DNA of 64,000 bases from Microtetraspora sp. NBRC 13810 (GTDB lineage: Bacteria > Actinomycetota > Actinomycetes > Streptosporangiales > Streptosporangiaceae), in NCBI RefSeq assembly GCF_030268685.1, contig NZ_BSRQ01000011.1:186001-250000 (forward strand). Direction: 5' to 3'. This document shows positions 49,590-57,718 of the stretch, piece by piece; the stretch's first letter is position 1; the number at the start of each line of letters is the position of its first letter. Both the position numbers and the translations under genes were made by a program. Under the pieces are notes generated by a model, which saw only the letters and a program-made list of their open reading frames with translations, was not told the origin of the DNA and did not search any database.

Positions 49590-50803
49590 CCGCCCGCTCC
49601 GATCTCCTTGATCGCCCGCTGGTAACCGGCCATCGCGACCGTCGCCTGGCGCAGGTCGCAGGGGGCCGTCCACAGCAGGTCGTGGGCCTGCCGGTAGAGG
49701 TAACCGAGCTCGGCGTCCTCGCCCGCGCCCAGCCGTACCGCCTTGGCCCGGAACGCCTCCAGCCGGCCGCGCAGCTCGTCGCGCCGGTCGATGAGACCGG
49801 TGACGGTGCCGGTCGTCGCGTGCGCCTGGGCCAGCGCGTCCGCCACGGCCCGCTCCAGCTCACCGGTACGGCGGGCCAGCTCGGCCCAGTCGCCCGCGGC
49901 GTGCGATCCGCCGAGCGCCGCGAGCCGGTCGCGCAGCGTGCCCGCCTGGTCGGGCAGGCCGGGGAGCACCGGGGAGGCGATCTTCACGAGGACCAGGTCG
50001 CGGGCGGCGCGGGCCGCGTCCTCCGCGGCGGCCACCGCGGCGATCCGCCCGGCCAGCTCGCGCACCCGCTCGCCGAACCCGGTCCTGATGGCCAGGGCGT
50101 CTTCGAGCACGCGGTGCCTGGCGGCGACGGCGGCGGCGATCCGGTCCAGCTCGACCTGCTCGCCCGGGTCGCCGGCGGCGTGGGTCAGCGGGTCGGCGCG
50201 CGCGGCGTCGCGGACGCCGATCAGCTCGCGGCCCAGGGCCTTCAGCTCGTCGTCCCCGTCGCCGAGGCGGAGCGACACCTCCCAGGCCGCCTTCCAGCCC
50301 TCCTCCGCCCGGCTGATCCTGGGCGCCAGGATGGTCCAGGCGGCGTCGGCCATGGCGACGAGCTGGGCGCAGTCGCGGTAGGTGGCGTCCATCCGGGTGA
50401 GCACCTGGTCGAGCGTGAGCCACTCACCGGCCGAACGGACCAGCGAGCGCCGCTCCACCGGCACGTCCTCGACCTTCATCTCCACCGAGGCGCCGGTGAG
50501 CAGCGCGGTCAGCTCGGCCAGCTCCGCCGTGCCCGGCCGGGACCTGCGGCTCCTGATCTCCTCGGCGCGCTCAAGGGTGCGCCGGTAGGCGTCGAACAGC
50601 CACCACAGCGTGACGATGCCGGCCCGGGCCTCGTCCCACCGCCGCCTGGTCTGCCCGCGCAGCTCGGCGCCGTCGAGGAGCCGGTGTCCGGGGTGGGCCT
50701 CCAGGTCGAGGAGATCGGTGGAGAGTCGTTCGAGCTGCGCGCGGCGCCGCTGCAGGGCATGGTCGACTCCCTCCATGCTCATTGGCGGCCCGCTCGTGCT
50801 CAC
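49586..50803 (-). CDS. Helical/coiled-coil protein heading the PknG operon
   Basis: About 405 residues, nearly all helical: HALQRRRAQLERLSTDLLDL, RTLERAEEIRSRRSRPGTAE, LDRIAAAVAARHRVLEDALA and ELERAVADALAQAHATTGTV. No catalytic motif or membrane helix is visible. Its last codons overlap the pknG start (ATGA), so the two are translated together. It may be a scaffold or regulator of the kinase. The start is uncertain: GTG 50803, ATG 50782 or ATG 50776. Confidence 0.75.
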   Translation of the reverse strand: MSTSGPPMSMEGVDHALQRRRAQLERLSTDLLDLEAHPGHRLLDGAELRGQTRRRWDEARAGIVTLWWLFDAYRRTLERAEEIRSRRSRPGTAELAELTALLTGASVEMKVEDVPVERRSLVRSAGEWLTLDQVLTRMDATYRDCAQLVAMADAAWTILAPRISRAEEGWKAAWEVSLRLGDGDDELKALGRELIGVRDAARADPLTHAAGDPGEQVELDRIAAAVAARHRVLEDALAIRTGFGERVRELAGRIAAVAAAEDAARAARDLVLVKIASPVLPGLPDQAGTLRDRLAALGGSHAAGDWAELARRTGELERAVADALAQAHATTGTVTGLIDRRDELRGRLEAFRAKAVRLGAGEDAELGYLYRQAHDLLWTAPCDLRQATVAMAGYQRAIKEIGAGG

Positions 50804-51025
50804 CACTCCCCCGCCACCCTCGCGAAACAGCCCCCGGCTCTCTCGGCCCGACAAGTGTGCCCCTTTTACTTAATCTTTGTACATGCCGCACGCTCGTGCG
50901 CATTCTCTTTCGACGCCGATGCCGGCGATCTGGTTCGCGGCGGGCGGGACGTATTGGGGCGCATAGATCCCGGCAGGGCGGGCAAGGGCCGAATTTGGGA
51001 GAAAAACGTAGATCATGGGGGAACC

Positions 51026-51571
51026 ATGCTTCAAGGTAAAACCATCGCCTTCCTCGCCGCTCCCGAGGGCGTGGAACAGGTCGAACTCACCGAGCCGTGG
51101 CGGGCCGTGCAGCAGGCGGGCGGCACGCCGCGGCTGATCTCCACGAAGCACGGGAAGATCCAGGGGTTCAACCATCTGGACCGGGCGGACACCTTCGACG
51201 TGGACGCCACGGTGGACGAGGTGTCGGCGAGCGACTTCGACGGCCTCGTGCTCCCCGGCGGGGTGGCCAACCCCGACTTCCTGCGCACCCAGCCCGCGGC
51301 CGTGCGGTTCGCCGGCGAATTCTTCCGGCTGGGCAAGCCGGTGGCGTCGATCTGCCACGCGCCCTGGACGCTGGTCGAGGCCGACGTGGTGCGGGGCCGT
51401 ACCCTCACGTCGTGGCCGAGCCTGCGGACCGACCTGCGCAACGCCGGAGCCACCTGGGTGGACGAAGAGGTCATCACCTGTACGGACGGGCCGAACGCGC
51501 TGGTGTCCAGCCGCAAGCCCGACGACCTCAAGGCGTTCTGTCAGGCGTTCGTCGACGTGATGGGCTCCTGA
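51026..51571 (+). CDS. DJ-1/PfpI-family protein
   Basis: A 181-residue single-domain protein. The nucleophile Cys lies in VASICHAPWTLVEADVVRGR, the acid Glu in FLAAPEGVEQVELTEPW, and SDFDGLVLPGGVANPDFLR is the conserved strand. The family includes glyoxalase/deglycase-like and chaperone-like stress proteins; it is not a caseinolytic protease in most tested cases. GGGGGAACC is directly upstream of ATG 51026. It is divergent from the PknG operon across an AT-rich promoter stretch (50868-50885). Confidence 0.88.
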   Translation: MLQGKTIAFLAAPEGVEQVELTEPWRAVQQAGGTPRLISTKHGKIQGFNHLDRADTFDVDATVDEVSASDFDGLVLPGGVANPDFLRTQPAAVRFAGEFFRLGKPVASICHAPWTLVEADVVRGRTLTSWPSLRTDLRNAGATWVDEEVITCTDGPNALVSSRKPDDLKAFCQAFVDVMGS

Positions 51572-51634
51572 GCCCGCCGATCCGGCGAGATTCGGCCCGG
51601 TACGCCCGCGCGGGCGTGCCGGGCCGGTCTGTGC

Positions 51635-52270
51635 TCAGGCGGCGTCGAACGCCTTCGTCACGGCGGCGCGGACCTCGGCCATGGTGGCCGGCAGGCCCTC
51701 GCGGGACGAGGAGGTCATGTCGACGTCGGGCATGCCGCAGGCGATCGCCCAGTCCCAGGGTTGAAGGTCGCCGTCGACGTTGAGCGCGAAGCCGTGGCTG
51801 GTGACGCCACGGCTCTGCCGCATGCCGATGGAGACGATCTTGCGACCGGTGGCGGCGGTCCACACGCCGGTCAGCAGCTCCGAGCCCGGCGGGGTGTCCC
51901 TGCGCTCGGCGGCGATGCCCAGCGTGTCCAGGGCCTTGACGAGGCGCAGCTCGACCTCGCGCACGTAGTCGACGATGCCCTCGTGCTCGCCCAGCTTGAC
52001 GATCAGGTAGCCGACGAGCTGGCCGGGGCCGTGGTAGGTGAGCTGCCCGCCGCGGCCCGTCTCCACGACGGCGATGCCGTGGGACGGGTCGGGAAGGTGC
52101 TCGGCCGGCGTGCGCCGGCCGATCGTGTAGACGGAGGGATGGCTGAGCAGCCACAGCGTGTCCGGCCGCTCGTCACGCTGGCGCTCGGCCACCATCTCGG
52201 CCATGCGCTCCATGGCCTCTTCGTATTCGACCAGGTCATCCTGGATCACCGACAACGGCCGTTCCTTCAT
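51635..52270 (-). CDS. lipB: Octanoyl-[acyl-carrier-protein]:protein octanoyltransferase LipB
   Basis: A 211-residue LipB. Signatures are LLSHPSVYTIGRRTPAEHL, GGQLTYHGPGQLVGYLIVKL, the catalytic Lys in AATGRKIVSIGMRQSRGVTS, HGFALNVDGDLQPW and the catalytic Cys in IACGMPDVDMTS. It moves octanoyl groups from acyl carrier protein to the lipoyl domains of 2-oxoacid dehydrogenases and GcvH; LipA then inserts sulfur. No lipA is adjacent in the window. It lies 19 bases after the PspC gene. Confidence 0.95.
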   Translation of the reverse strand: MKERPLSVIQDDLVEYEEAMERMAEMVAERQRDERPDTLWLLSHPSVYTIGRRTPAEHLPDPSHGIAVVETGRGGQLTYHGPGQLVGYLIVKLGEHEGIVDYVREVELRLVKALDTLGIAAERRDTPPGSELLTGVWTAATGRKIVSIGMRQSRGVTSHGFALNVDGDLQPWDWAIACGMPDVDMTSSSREGLPATMAEVRAAVTKAFDAA

Positions 52271-52289
52271 GGAAACAGCTTAGGTCGGG

Positions 52290-52508
52290 TCAGCGATAGA
52301 GCTGCTCCTTGGCCCTGCCCTTGCCCAGGTAGCCGCTGGGGGCCTTCGGAACGAAGATCCACATACCCAGGTAGATCAGGAACTGCGGGCCCGGCAGGAT
52401 GCAGGAGATCAGGAACAGCAGCCGCACCGTGGTGGGCCGCCAGCCGAGCGCGTCGGCGATCCCGCCGCAGACGCCTGCGATCATTTTGTGCCTGGTTGAG
52501 CGGTACAC
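52290..52508 (-). CDS. PspC-domain small membrane protein
   Basis: A 72-residue protein: STRHKMIAGVCGGIADALGW, then RPTTVRLLFLISCILPGPQF, then LIYLGMWIFVP. This is the complete PspC fold with two membrane helices. PspC proteins take part in envelope-stress responses. GGGAGG lies 6 bases before GTG 52508. It is probably in a unit with lipB. Confidence 0.9.
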   Translation of the reverse strand: MYRSTRHKMIAGVCGGIADALGWRPTTVRLLFLISCILPGPQFLIYLGMWIFVPKAPSGYLGKGRAKEQLYR

Positions 52509-52592
52509 TCTTTCCTCCCGGTGGACGTTCTCATCCGGTTCAACGAACCGCTGAACGGATCCCGTTCCACCGTGAGCCCTGAGAAAACCCTG

Positions 52593-53102
52593 TCAGGGTC
52601 GCCGGTCGAGCGCCTTGAGCCAGTCCCTGGCCTGCTCCAGGTCGGCATCGGTCAGGCCGAGCCGGGGTGAAACGTGCACCAGCAGGAAGTCGCCGACTCC
52701 GGGATGGTCCCTGAGATACTCCTCGTCGGGCTCCCAGGTGTGGTCGTCCAGCCAGACGAACGGCCGGCCCTTGACGTAGGCGGCGACGTGCGGGGTCTTG
52801 AACATCTCGCCGCCCCCGCCGGGCAGCGCGGGCCCGGGCACCTCGACGACGGGCAGCTCGGGCAGGCCGAGCGGCGGGCCGATCCACCAGTTGGCCTCGC
52901 GCTCCCAGGTGGTCGCCCAGACCAGCTCCGCCCCGGTGTCCGCGGCGAGCGCGAGCAGCGCGGCGCCGTGGCCCGGGTTGAGCTGCACCCGGTAGGTCTG
53001 GCCGTCCACCACGCATTCGTGGACCTCGAAACCGGGCAGCGCCCCGCCCAGCGGGTTGAGCACGCCGTCGACGTCGACCAGCAGCAGAGGGGACTCGGTC
53101 AC
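52593..53102 (-). CDS. HAD-like hydrolase (Swiss-army-knife RNA-repair-associated type)
   Basis: A 169-residue HAD-fold protein: LLLVDVDGVLNPLGGALPGF (DVDGV, nucleophile Asp), ELVWATTWEREANWWIGPPL (motif II Thr/Trp) and FVWLDDHTWEPDEEYLR (motif IV Asp-Asp). The length and WATTWE signature match the family often called HAD domain in Swiss Army Knife RNA repair proteins. It probably hydrolyses a phosphoester. GTG 53102 places the nucleophile near residue 10, as usual. Confidence 0.8.
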   Translation of the reverse strand: MTESPLLLVDVDGVLNPLGGALPGFEVHECVVDGQTYRVQLNPGHGAALLALAADTGAELVWATTWEREANWWIGPPLGLPELPVVEVPGPALPGGGGEMFKTPHVAAYVKGRPFVWLDDHTWEPDEEYLRDHPGVGDFLLVHVSPRLGLTDADLEQARDWLKALDRRP

Positions 53103-53224
53103 GTGCGCAATGGTCGCGGGCGGAAGACGGATTTGTCTAGCCAAACCTGGTCGAACCCCTTCAGGCACGCTACCTTTCCTCCTTGACTCGGGGATCAAGG
53201 TACGACCCTCCTGGAGGAAGCCCG

Positions 53225-54745
53225 ATGCGGCCACGCCCGCGAAGAAATCTGCTCCGCACCATCGCCCTCGCCACCGTCGTCGCGCTCCCGCTGACCCTCA
53301 CCACACCGGCGCACGCCGGACCCGTCTCGGACGTGCTGTCCAAGCTCCTGGTCCAGAAGGTCAAGGGCACCAACGTCAAGAAGCACCTGGACGCCCTCCA
53401 GGCGATCGCCACCGCCAACGGCGGCAACCGGGCCGCCGGCAGCCCCGGCTACGACGCCTCCGTGGACTACGTGGCGGGCAAGCTGCGCAAGGCGGGCTAC
53501 AAGGTGAGCTTCACCGACGTGGAGTTCCCCACCGGGTGGGAGGAGCTGTCCACGCCGGTCCTGGAGCAGGTCGCGCCGAACCCGACCGCCTACGCCACGC
53601 CGGCCGACTTCGTCACCGTGGTCTCCTCGGGCTCGGGTGACGTGACGGCACCGATCACGGTCGTCGACCCGATCCTGCCGCCCCCGCCGGTGCCGGGCTC
53701 CACCGCGGGCTGCGAGCCGGAGGACTTCGCCGGCTTCCCCGCCGGCAACATCGCGCTCATCCAGCGCGGCACCTGCCCGTTCGTGCAGAAGGCGGACAAC
53801 GCCAAGGCCGCCGGCGCCTCCGCGGTCATCTTCTTCAACGAGGGCCAGCCGGGCCGTACGGACCCGTTCGTCTTCGACATCGCCGAGTGGCGTTACGGCT
53901 TCCCCGTGGTGATCACCAGCTTCGCCGTGGGCAACGCGCTGGCCGCGGCGCCGGGGGCCACGGTCCGGGTCAAGACCGACACCAGGATCGACATCGGCAC
54001 GACCAGGAACGTCATCGCGGAGTCCCGCTTCGGCGACCGGGACGACGTGGTCATGGTCGGCGCCCACCTGGACAGCATGCCCGACGGGCCCGGCATGAAC
54101 GACAACGGCTCCGGCAGCGCCGCGATCCTCGAGGTCGCCCTCCAGCTCAAGAACTACCCGGTGCGCAACAAGGTCCGCTTCGCCTTCTGGGGCGCTGAGG
54201 AGCTCGGCCTGGTCGGGTCCAACCAGTACGTCGCCGAACTCCCGGCGGCCGAGCGGGACCGGATCAAGCTCTACCTGAACTTCGACATGATCGCCTCGCC
54301 GAACTACGCCATCAAGCTCTACGACGGCGACGACTCCGACGCCACCGGCTCCCCGGCGGGCCCGCCCGGATCTGCGCAGATCGAGAAGCAGCTCGCGAAG
54401 TTCTTCGACAGCCGCCGCGTCGGCCACGTCGGCACCGACTTCGACGGCCGCTCCGACTACGGCGCGTTCATCGCGACGGGCATCCCGGCCGGCGGCATCT
54501 TCACCGGCGCCGAGACCTTGAAGACGCCGCAGGAGGCGGCGCTCTTCGGCGGCCAGGCCGGCGTGGCCTACGACGTCTGCTACCACCAGGCGTGCGACAC
54601 CCTCGCCAACGTCAACCTGAAGGCGCTCGACCTCAACGCCGACGCCATCGCCTCCGCGACGGGCACCTACGCCTTCGACCTGTCCTCCATCCCGGACCGG
54701 AAGAAGTCCGCCGCCCGCGCCTCCGCGCTGCTCTCCACCTCCTGA
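53225..54745 (+). CDS. Secreted M28 aminopeptidase with PA domain
   Basis: A 506-residue protein with a signal peptide (RTIALATVVALPLTLTTPAH ending AHA). The protease-associated domain (about 145-245) has GNIALIQRGTCPFVQKADNA. The M28 zinc peptidase has VMVGAHLDSMPDGPGMNDNG (His, Asp ligands), RFAFWGAEELGLVGS (catalytic Glu pair), LYLNFDMIASPNY (Asp) and VCYHQACDTLANVN (last His). It resembles Streptomyces griseus aminopeptidase-type enzymes and removes N-terminal residues from peptides outside the cell. GGAGG precedes ATG 53225. A double hairpin terminator follows. Confidence 0.92.
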   Translation: MRPRPRRNLLRTIALATVVALPLTLTTPAHAGPVSDVLSKLLVQKVKGTNVKKHLDALQAIATANGGNRAAGSPGYDASVDYVAGKLRKAGYKVSFTDVEFPTGWEELSTPVLEQVAPNPTAYATPADFVTVVSSGSGDVTAPITVVDPILPPPPVPGSTAGCEPEDFAGFPAGNIALIQRGTCPFVQKADNAKAAGASAVIFFNEGQPGRTDPFVFDIAEWRYGFPVVITSFAVGNALAAAPGATVRVKTDTRIDIGTTRNVIAESRFGDRDDVVMVGAHLDSMPDGPGMNDNGSGSAAILEVALQLKNYPVRNKVRFAFWGAEELGLVGSNQYVAELPAAERDRIKLYLNFDMIASPNYAIKLYDGDDSDATGSPAGPPGSAQIEKQLAKFFDSRRVGHVGTDFDGRSDYGAFIATGIPAGGIFTGAETLKTPQEAALFGGQAGVAYDVCYHQACDTLANVNLKALDLNADAIASATGTYAFDLSSIPDRKKSAARASALLSTS

Positions 54746-54751
54746 CCCGGC

Positions 54752-54817
54752 CCGGCGGCGTCCAGCCGGACGCCGCCGGCCTGCTGTACGGCGCCGCCCG
54801 GCCGGGCGGCGCCGTAC
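54752..54817 (+). terminator. Tandem hairpin terminator after the M28 peptidase gene
   Basis: The first hairpin has a 12-bp stem, CCGGCGGCGTCC/GGACGCCGCCGG, with a 4-base loop (54752-54779). The second is a perfect 32-bp palindrome (54786-54817; arms begin GTACGGCGCC) followed by CTTTTCC. Two strong hairpins in series with a short T-run make efficient termination likely. Confidence 0.85.
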
Positions 54818-54976
54818 GCTTTTCCGGCCCGTCCGTTTCCTCAACTTTCGTCAACTTCCACCAGGGTCGGGGACCATGGCCACGACCGCCCCGTGTCTCC
54901 GCTAGCCTCGCTAAGTCGTCACGAAAAGGCCGCCGGCACGTCCGCCGAAGCGGTCTCCCCTTGGAAGGTGTCACCC

Positions 54977-55807
54977 TTGATCGGCTGGTTCGAGGCAACG
55001 GTGCTGGGGGTGCTGCAGGGGCTCACGGAGTTCCTGCCGATCTCCTCCAGCGCGCACATCCGGGTCGTCTCCGCGTTCTTCGGATGGAAGGATCCCGGCG
55101 CCGCCTTCACAGCCGTCATCCAGCTGGGCACCGAGACGGCGGTGCTGATCTACTTCCGCAAGCGCATCGCGGACATCGTCGTCACCTGGACCCGCTCCCT
55201 GTGGACGCCGCACCTGCGCAGCGACCAGGCGGCCAAGATGGGCTGGTACGTGATCGCCGGCAGCATCCCGATCGGCATCCTCGGCATCACCTTCAAGGAC
55301 CAGATCGAGACGACGCTGCGTGACCTGCGGCTGGTGGGCGCCTGCCTGATCATCTTCGGTCTGCTGCTCGCCCTGGCCGACTACATGGCGCGCAACGAGC
55401 TCACCCTGGACAAGCACCTCAACCTGCCGCACGCCCTCACCTACGGCGTGGCCCAGTCGCTCGCCCTGATCCCCGGCGTCTCCCGCTCCGGCGGCACCAC
55501 CGGCGCCGGCCTGCTCCTCGGCTACCGGCGGGAGGAGGCCGCGGAGTACTCGTTCCTGCTGGCCATCCCGGCGGTGCTCATGTCGGGCGTGCTGGAGCTC
55601 TTCGAGATCGGCGACGGCCCGGCCCCCGACTGGGGCCCCACCATCCTCGCCACGATCGTGTCCTTCGTGGTCGGCTACGCCGCCATCGCTTGGTTCCTCC
55701 GCTACATCAGCAACCACCGCTTCACCGGCTTCGTCATCTACCGGGTCCTGCTCGGCATCCTGGTCATCACCCTGGTCAGCTTCGGCGTCATCCCCGCCCT
55801 CGGCTGA
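54977..55807 (+). CDS. uppP: Undecaprenyl-diphosphatase UppP (BacA family)
   Basis: A 276-residue membrane enzyme. The signatures are GVLQGLTEFLPISSSAHIRV, which holds the catalytic Glu and PISSSAH, and SLALIPGVSRSGGTTGAGLL, which holds the Ser/Arg site. About eight membrane helices are present. It dephosphorylates undecaprenyl diphosphate to recycle the carrier lipid for cell-wall synthesis and can give bacitracin tolerance. TTG 54977 is preferred because GGAAGG is 8 bases upstream and homologues start at IGWFEA; GTG 54968 is an alternative. Confidence 0.93.
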   Translation: MIGWFEATVLGVLQGLTEFLPISSSAHIRVVSAFFGWKDPGAAFTAVIQLGTETAVLIYFRKRIADIVVTWTRSLWTPHLRSDQAAKMGWYVIAGSIPIGILGITFKDQIETTLRDLRLVGACLIIFGLLLALADYMARNELTLDKHLNLPHALTYGVAQSLALIPGVSRSGGTTGAGLLLGYRREEAAEYSFLLAIPAVLMSGVLELFEIGDGPAPDWGPTILATIVSFVVGYAAIAWFLRYISNHRFTGFVIYRVLLGILVITLVSFGVIPALG

Positions 55808-55827
55808 TCCCGCACGCCACACACCCC

Positions 55828-55862
55828 ACGGCCACCCCCCGGCTCCCCCGGGCGGTGGCCGT
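55828..55862. terminator. Bidirectional terminator between uppP and the next gene
   Basis: ACGGCCACC (55828-55836) and GGTGGCCGT (55854-55862) pair across a loop that contains an inner CCCCGG/CCGGG stem. It lies between two convergent genes. Confidence 0.7.
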
Positions 55863-55868
55863 CATGCT

Positions 55869-56204
55869 TCAGTCCCCGGTGGCCGGGCGGCGGACGGTGA
55901 CCTTGCGGTCGAGGGTGAAGAGCTTCCACTCCTCGCGGCGGGAGTGCACCGCGCGGCAGTGGTAGGAGACGGCCTCCACGTCGTAGGCCCGCCCGTCGTC
56001 GTCCACGCCGATGTGGGTGCCGAGGAGGGAGTCGGTCTGGAGCACCTCCCAGTCCCCCTGGTGGATCAGCGGCGCGCCGAGCGGGGCGAGGTAGTCCTTG
56101 ACCAGGTAGGACACGATGTCCCCGGCACGCATCTGCTGTGGATCGATCTCCAGCTCTTCCCACATGCCGTCCGTCACGCCACTGATCCTCCGCTTACCGT
56201 CCAT
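55869..56204 (-). CDS. Small conserved hypothetical protein
   Basis: A 111-residue acidic protein: WEELEIDPQQMRAGDIVSYL, then VKDYLAPLGAPLIHQGDWEV, then GRAYDVEAVSYHCRAVHSRR, ending LDRKVTVRRPATGD. It looks like a small beta-barrel or SH3-like domain. There is no signal peptide. It is monocistronic and of unknown function. Confidence 0.6.
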   Translation of the reverse strand: MDGKRRISGVTDGMWEELEIDPQQMRAGDIVSYLVKDYLAPLGAPLIHQGDWEVLQTDSLLGTHIGVDDDGRAYDVEAVSYHCRAVHSRREEWKLFTLDRKVTVRRPATGD

Positions 56205-56590
56205 GCCCCATCAAGAACGCCGTCCCCCGAACCGCGATCGGCTCCCCCTGACACGATTCCAGCCCGCCCACCCTCGCACCGGAAAATCGCCGAACCGTTT
56301 CTGCGTAGATCAAAATCGGGTTTCGACCTACCCCTAAGACCCGCCACCCCCCATCGGCGTTGTCACCCCCCGCCGAATGCGACCGAATCGGGATCATGCC
56401 CGCCGATCGATGACAGGAAGGGTCTCACGAACCCCACGCCCTCCGCACCAGGAGCACCCGTCAGGCTCCTCCCCCCTCTTCTTCCGCATGCCGGTACGCC
56501 CGCGGTCATGTCCACCGATATCCCCTTTGGTGCACTACGTGGGCGACAATCTAGATCACATTGATATTTCACGCACCACCGAAAATGCGG
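56205..56590. other. Gene-free intergenic segment
   Basis: Nearly 390 bases without a supportable gene. The only feature is an AT-richer patch at about 56540-56580, perhaps promoter sequence. The open frames crossing it are low-complexity shadows. Confidence 0.4.
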
Positions 56591-56614
56591 CGAGGCCCAC
56601 GGTCGTGGGCCTCG
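56591..56614 (-). terminator. Terminator downstream of the deoC operon
   Basis: CGAGGCCCAC (56591-56600) and GTGGGCCTCG (56605-56614) form a perfect 10-bp stem with a 4-base loop, about 55 bases past the stop of the short ALDH gene. Confidence 0.75.
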
Positions 56615-56670
56615 CCTGGGGAAAAGGGGTCCCGCCTGGGGAAAAGGGGTCCCGCCTGGGGAAGAGGGGT
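56613..56670. repeat. Three 20-bp tandem repeats between short ALDH and its terminator
   Basis: The unit CGCCTGGGGAAAAGGGGTCC occurs at 56613-56632 and 56633-56652. A third copy with one internal change runs to about the stop codon at 56670. The array fills the 3' untranslated region and includes the end of the terminator stem. Confidence 0.85.
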
Positions 56671-57536
56671 CAGATCCCGATCGGGTGCCAGACGGTCTTG
56701 GTCTCCAGGAACGTCGTCATCCGGTCCAGCCGCGGCTCGGCGAGCCAGCTCTCCTCGGCCGGGCGGAGCACCCGCTTGAGGTTCTCCGCCGCCTCCCGCT
56801 CACAGGTCAGGGCCAGGTCGGGCGGGCAACCGGTGAGATCGATGCCGTTGACGTCCATGTGCGCGGCGAGCCAGGGGGCCAGCTCCGCCGTCGGGCCGGT
56901 GAGCACGTTCACCACACCGGCCGGGAGGTCGGAGGTGGCCAGCACCTCGGCCAGGGTGATCGACGGCAGCGGCGCCCGCTCGCTCGCCACCACCACGCAC
57001 GTGTTGCCGGTCACGATCACCGGGGCGATCACCGAGACCAGCCCCAGCAGCGGGCCCATCGGCGGCGCGATCACCGCGATGACGCCCGACGGCTCGGCGG
57101 TGGACAGGTTGAAGTACGGCCCGGCGACCGGGTTGGCCGCACCCCGCAGGGCGCCGATCTTGTCCGACCAGCCCGCGTACCAGACCAGCCGGTCCACGGC
57201 CGCGTCCACGAGTTCGCCGGCCTTGCGCGCCGAGACCCCGTCGGCCTCGGCCACCTCGCCGGCGAACTGCGCCCGCCTGCCCTCCAGCATCTCGGCGATC
57301 CGGTAGAGGATCTGCCCCCGGTTGTAGGCCGTCGCCGCCGACCAGCCGGGGAACGCCTTGCGCGCCGCGACCACCGCGTCCCGCGCGTCCTTGCGCGAGG
57401 CGCGGGACGCGTTGGCGAGGAAGTCGCCCTTCGAGGAGGTCACCGCGTAGGACCTTCCGCTCTCGGAGCGCGGGAACGCCCCGCCGATGAACAGCTTGTA
57501 CGTCTTGCGTACGGCCAGCCGCCCGTTCTCACTCAT
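56670..57536 (-). CDS. Short aldehyde-dehydrogenase-like protein lacking the catalytic half
   Basis: A 288-residue protein matching the N-terminal NAD-binding part of ALDH: YKLFIGGAFPRSESGRSYAV, AARKAFPGWSAATAYNRGQI, SGVIAVIAPPMGPLLGLVSV and LPAGVVNVLTGPTAELAPWL. It stops before the catalytic Cys and C-terminal oligomerisation parts. Because the end is a clean stop after an in-family sequence, and such short ALDHs recur beside full ones in actinomycete deoC operons, it is more likely a specialised partner than a broken gene. It may form a heteromer with the neighbouring ALDH. Confidence 0.75.
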   Translation of the reverse strand: MSENGRLAVRKTYKLFIGGAFPRSESGRSYAVTSSKGDFLANASRASRKDARDAVVAARKAFPGWSAATAYNRGQILYRIAEMLEGRRAQFAGEVAEADGVSARKAGELVDAAVDRLVWYAGWSDKIGALRGAANPVAGPYFNLSTAEPSGVIAVIAPPMGPLLGLVSVIAPVIVTGNTCVVVASERAPLPSITLAEVLATSDLPAGVVNVLTGPTAELAPWLAAHMDVNGIDLTGCPPDLALTCEREAAENLKRVLRPAEESWLAEPRLDRMTTFLETKTVWHPIGI

Positions 57537-57681
57537 CGCCGCGTCCCTTCCACGTGCTCTCGTGCGCCAGTCGTTCGGGCACGAAGCCCTGTCCGCAGCG
57601 GCTGACCCCGCCGTGGTGCGCGAACCAGCCGCGCCGGCGAGCGGTACGGCCGGCGCGCGCCATCGCGTGGCCCTTGGTCAT
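57529..57681 (-). CDS. Possible small basic protein between the two ALDH genes
   Basis: A 50-residue frame: MTKGHAMARAGRTARRRGWF, then AHHGGVSRCGQGFVPERLAH. Its last codons overlap the start of the short ALDH gene, which would allow coupled translation. There is only a weak ribosome site (AAGGG before the internal ATG at 57663). It fills an otherwise odd 180-base gap in a tight operon. Existence is uncertain. Confidence 0.3.
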   Translation of the reverse strand: MTKGHAMARAGRTARRRGWFAHHGGVSRCGQGFVPERLAHESTWKGRGDE

Positions 57682-57718
57682 CTGTGCCCGGCGGGACGAC
57701 CGCCCCGGCCGGCGATGC

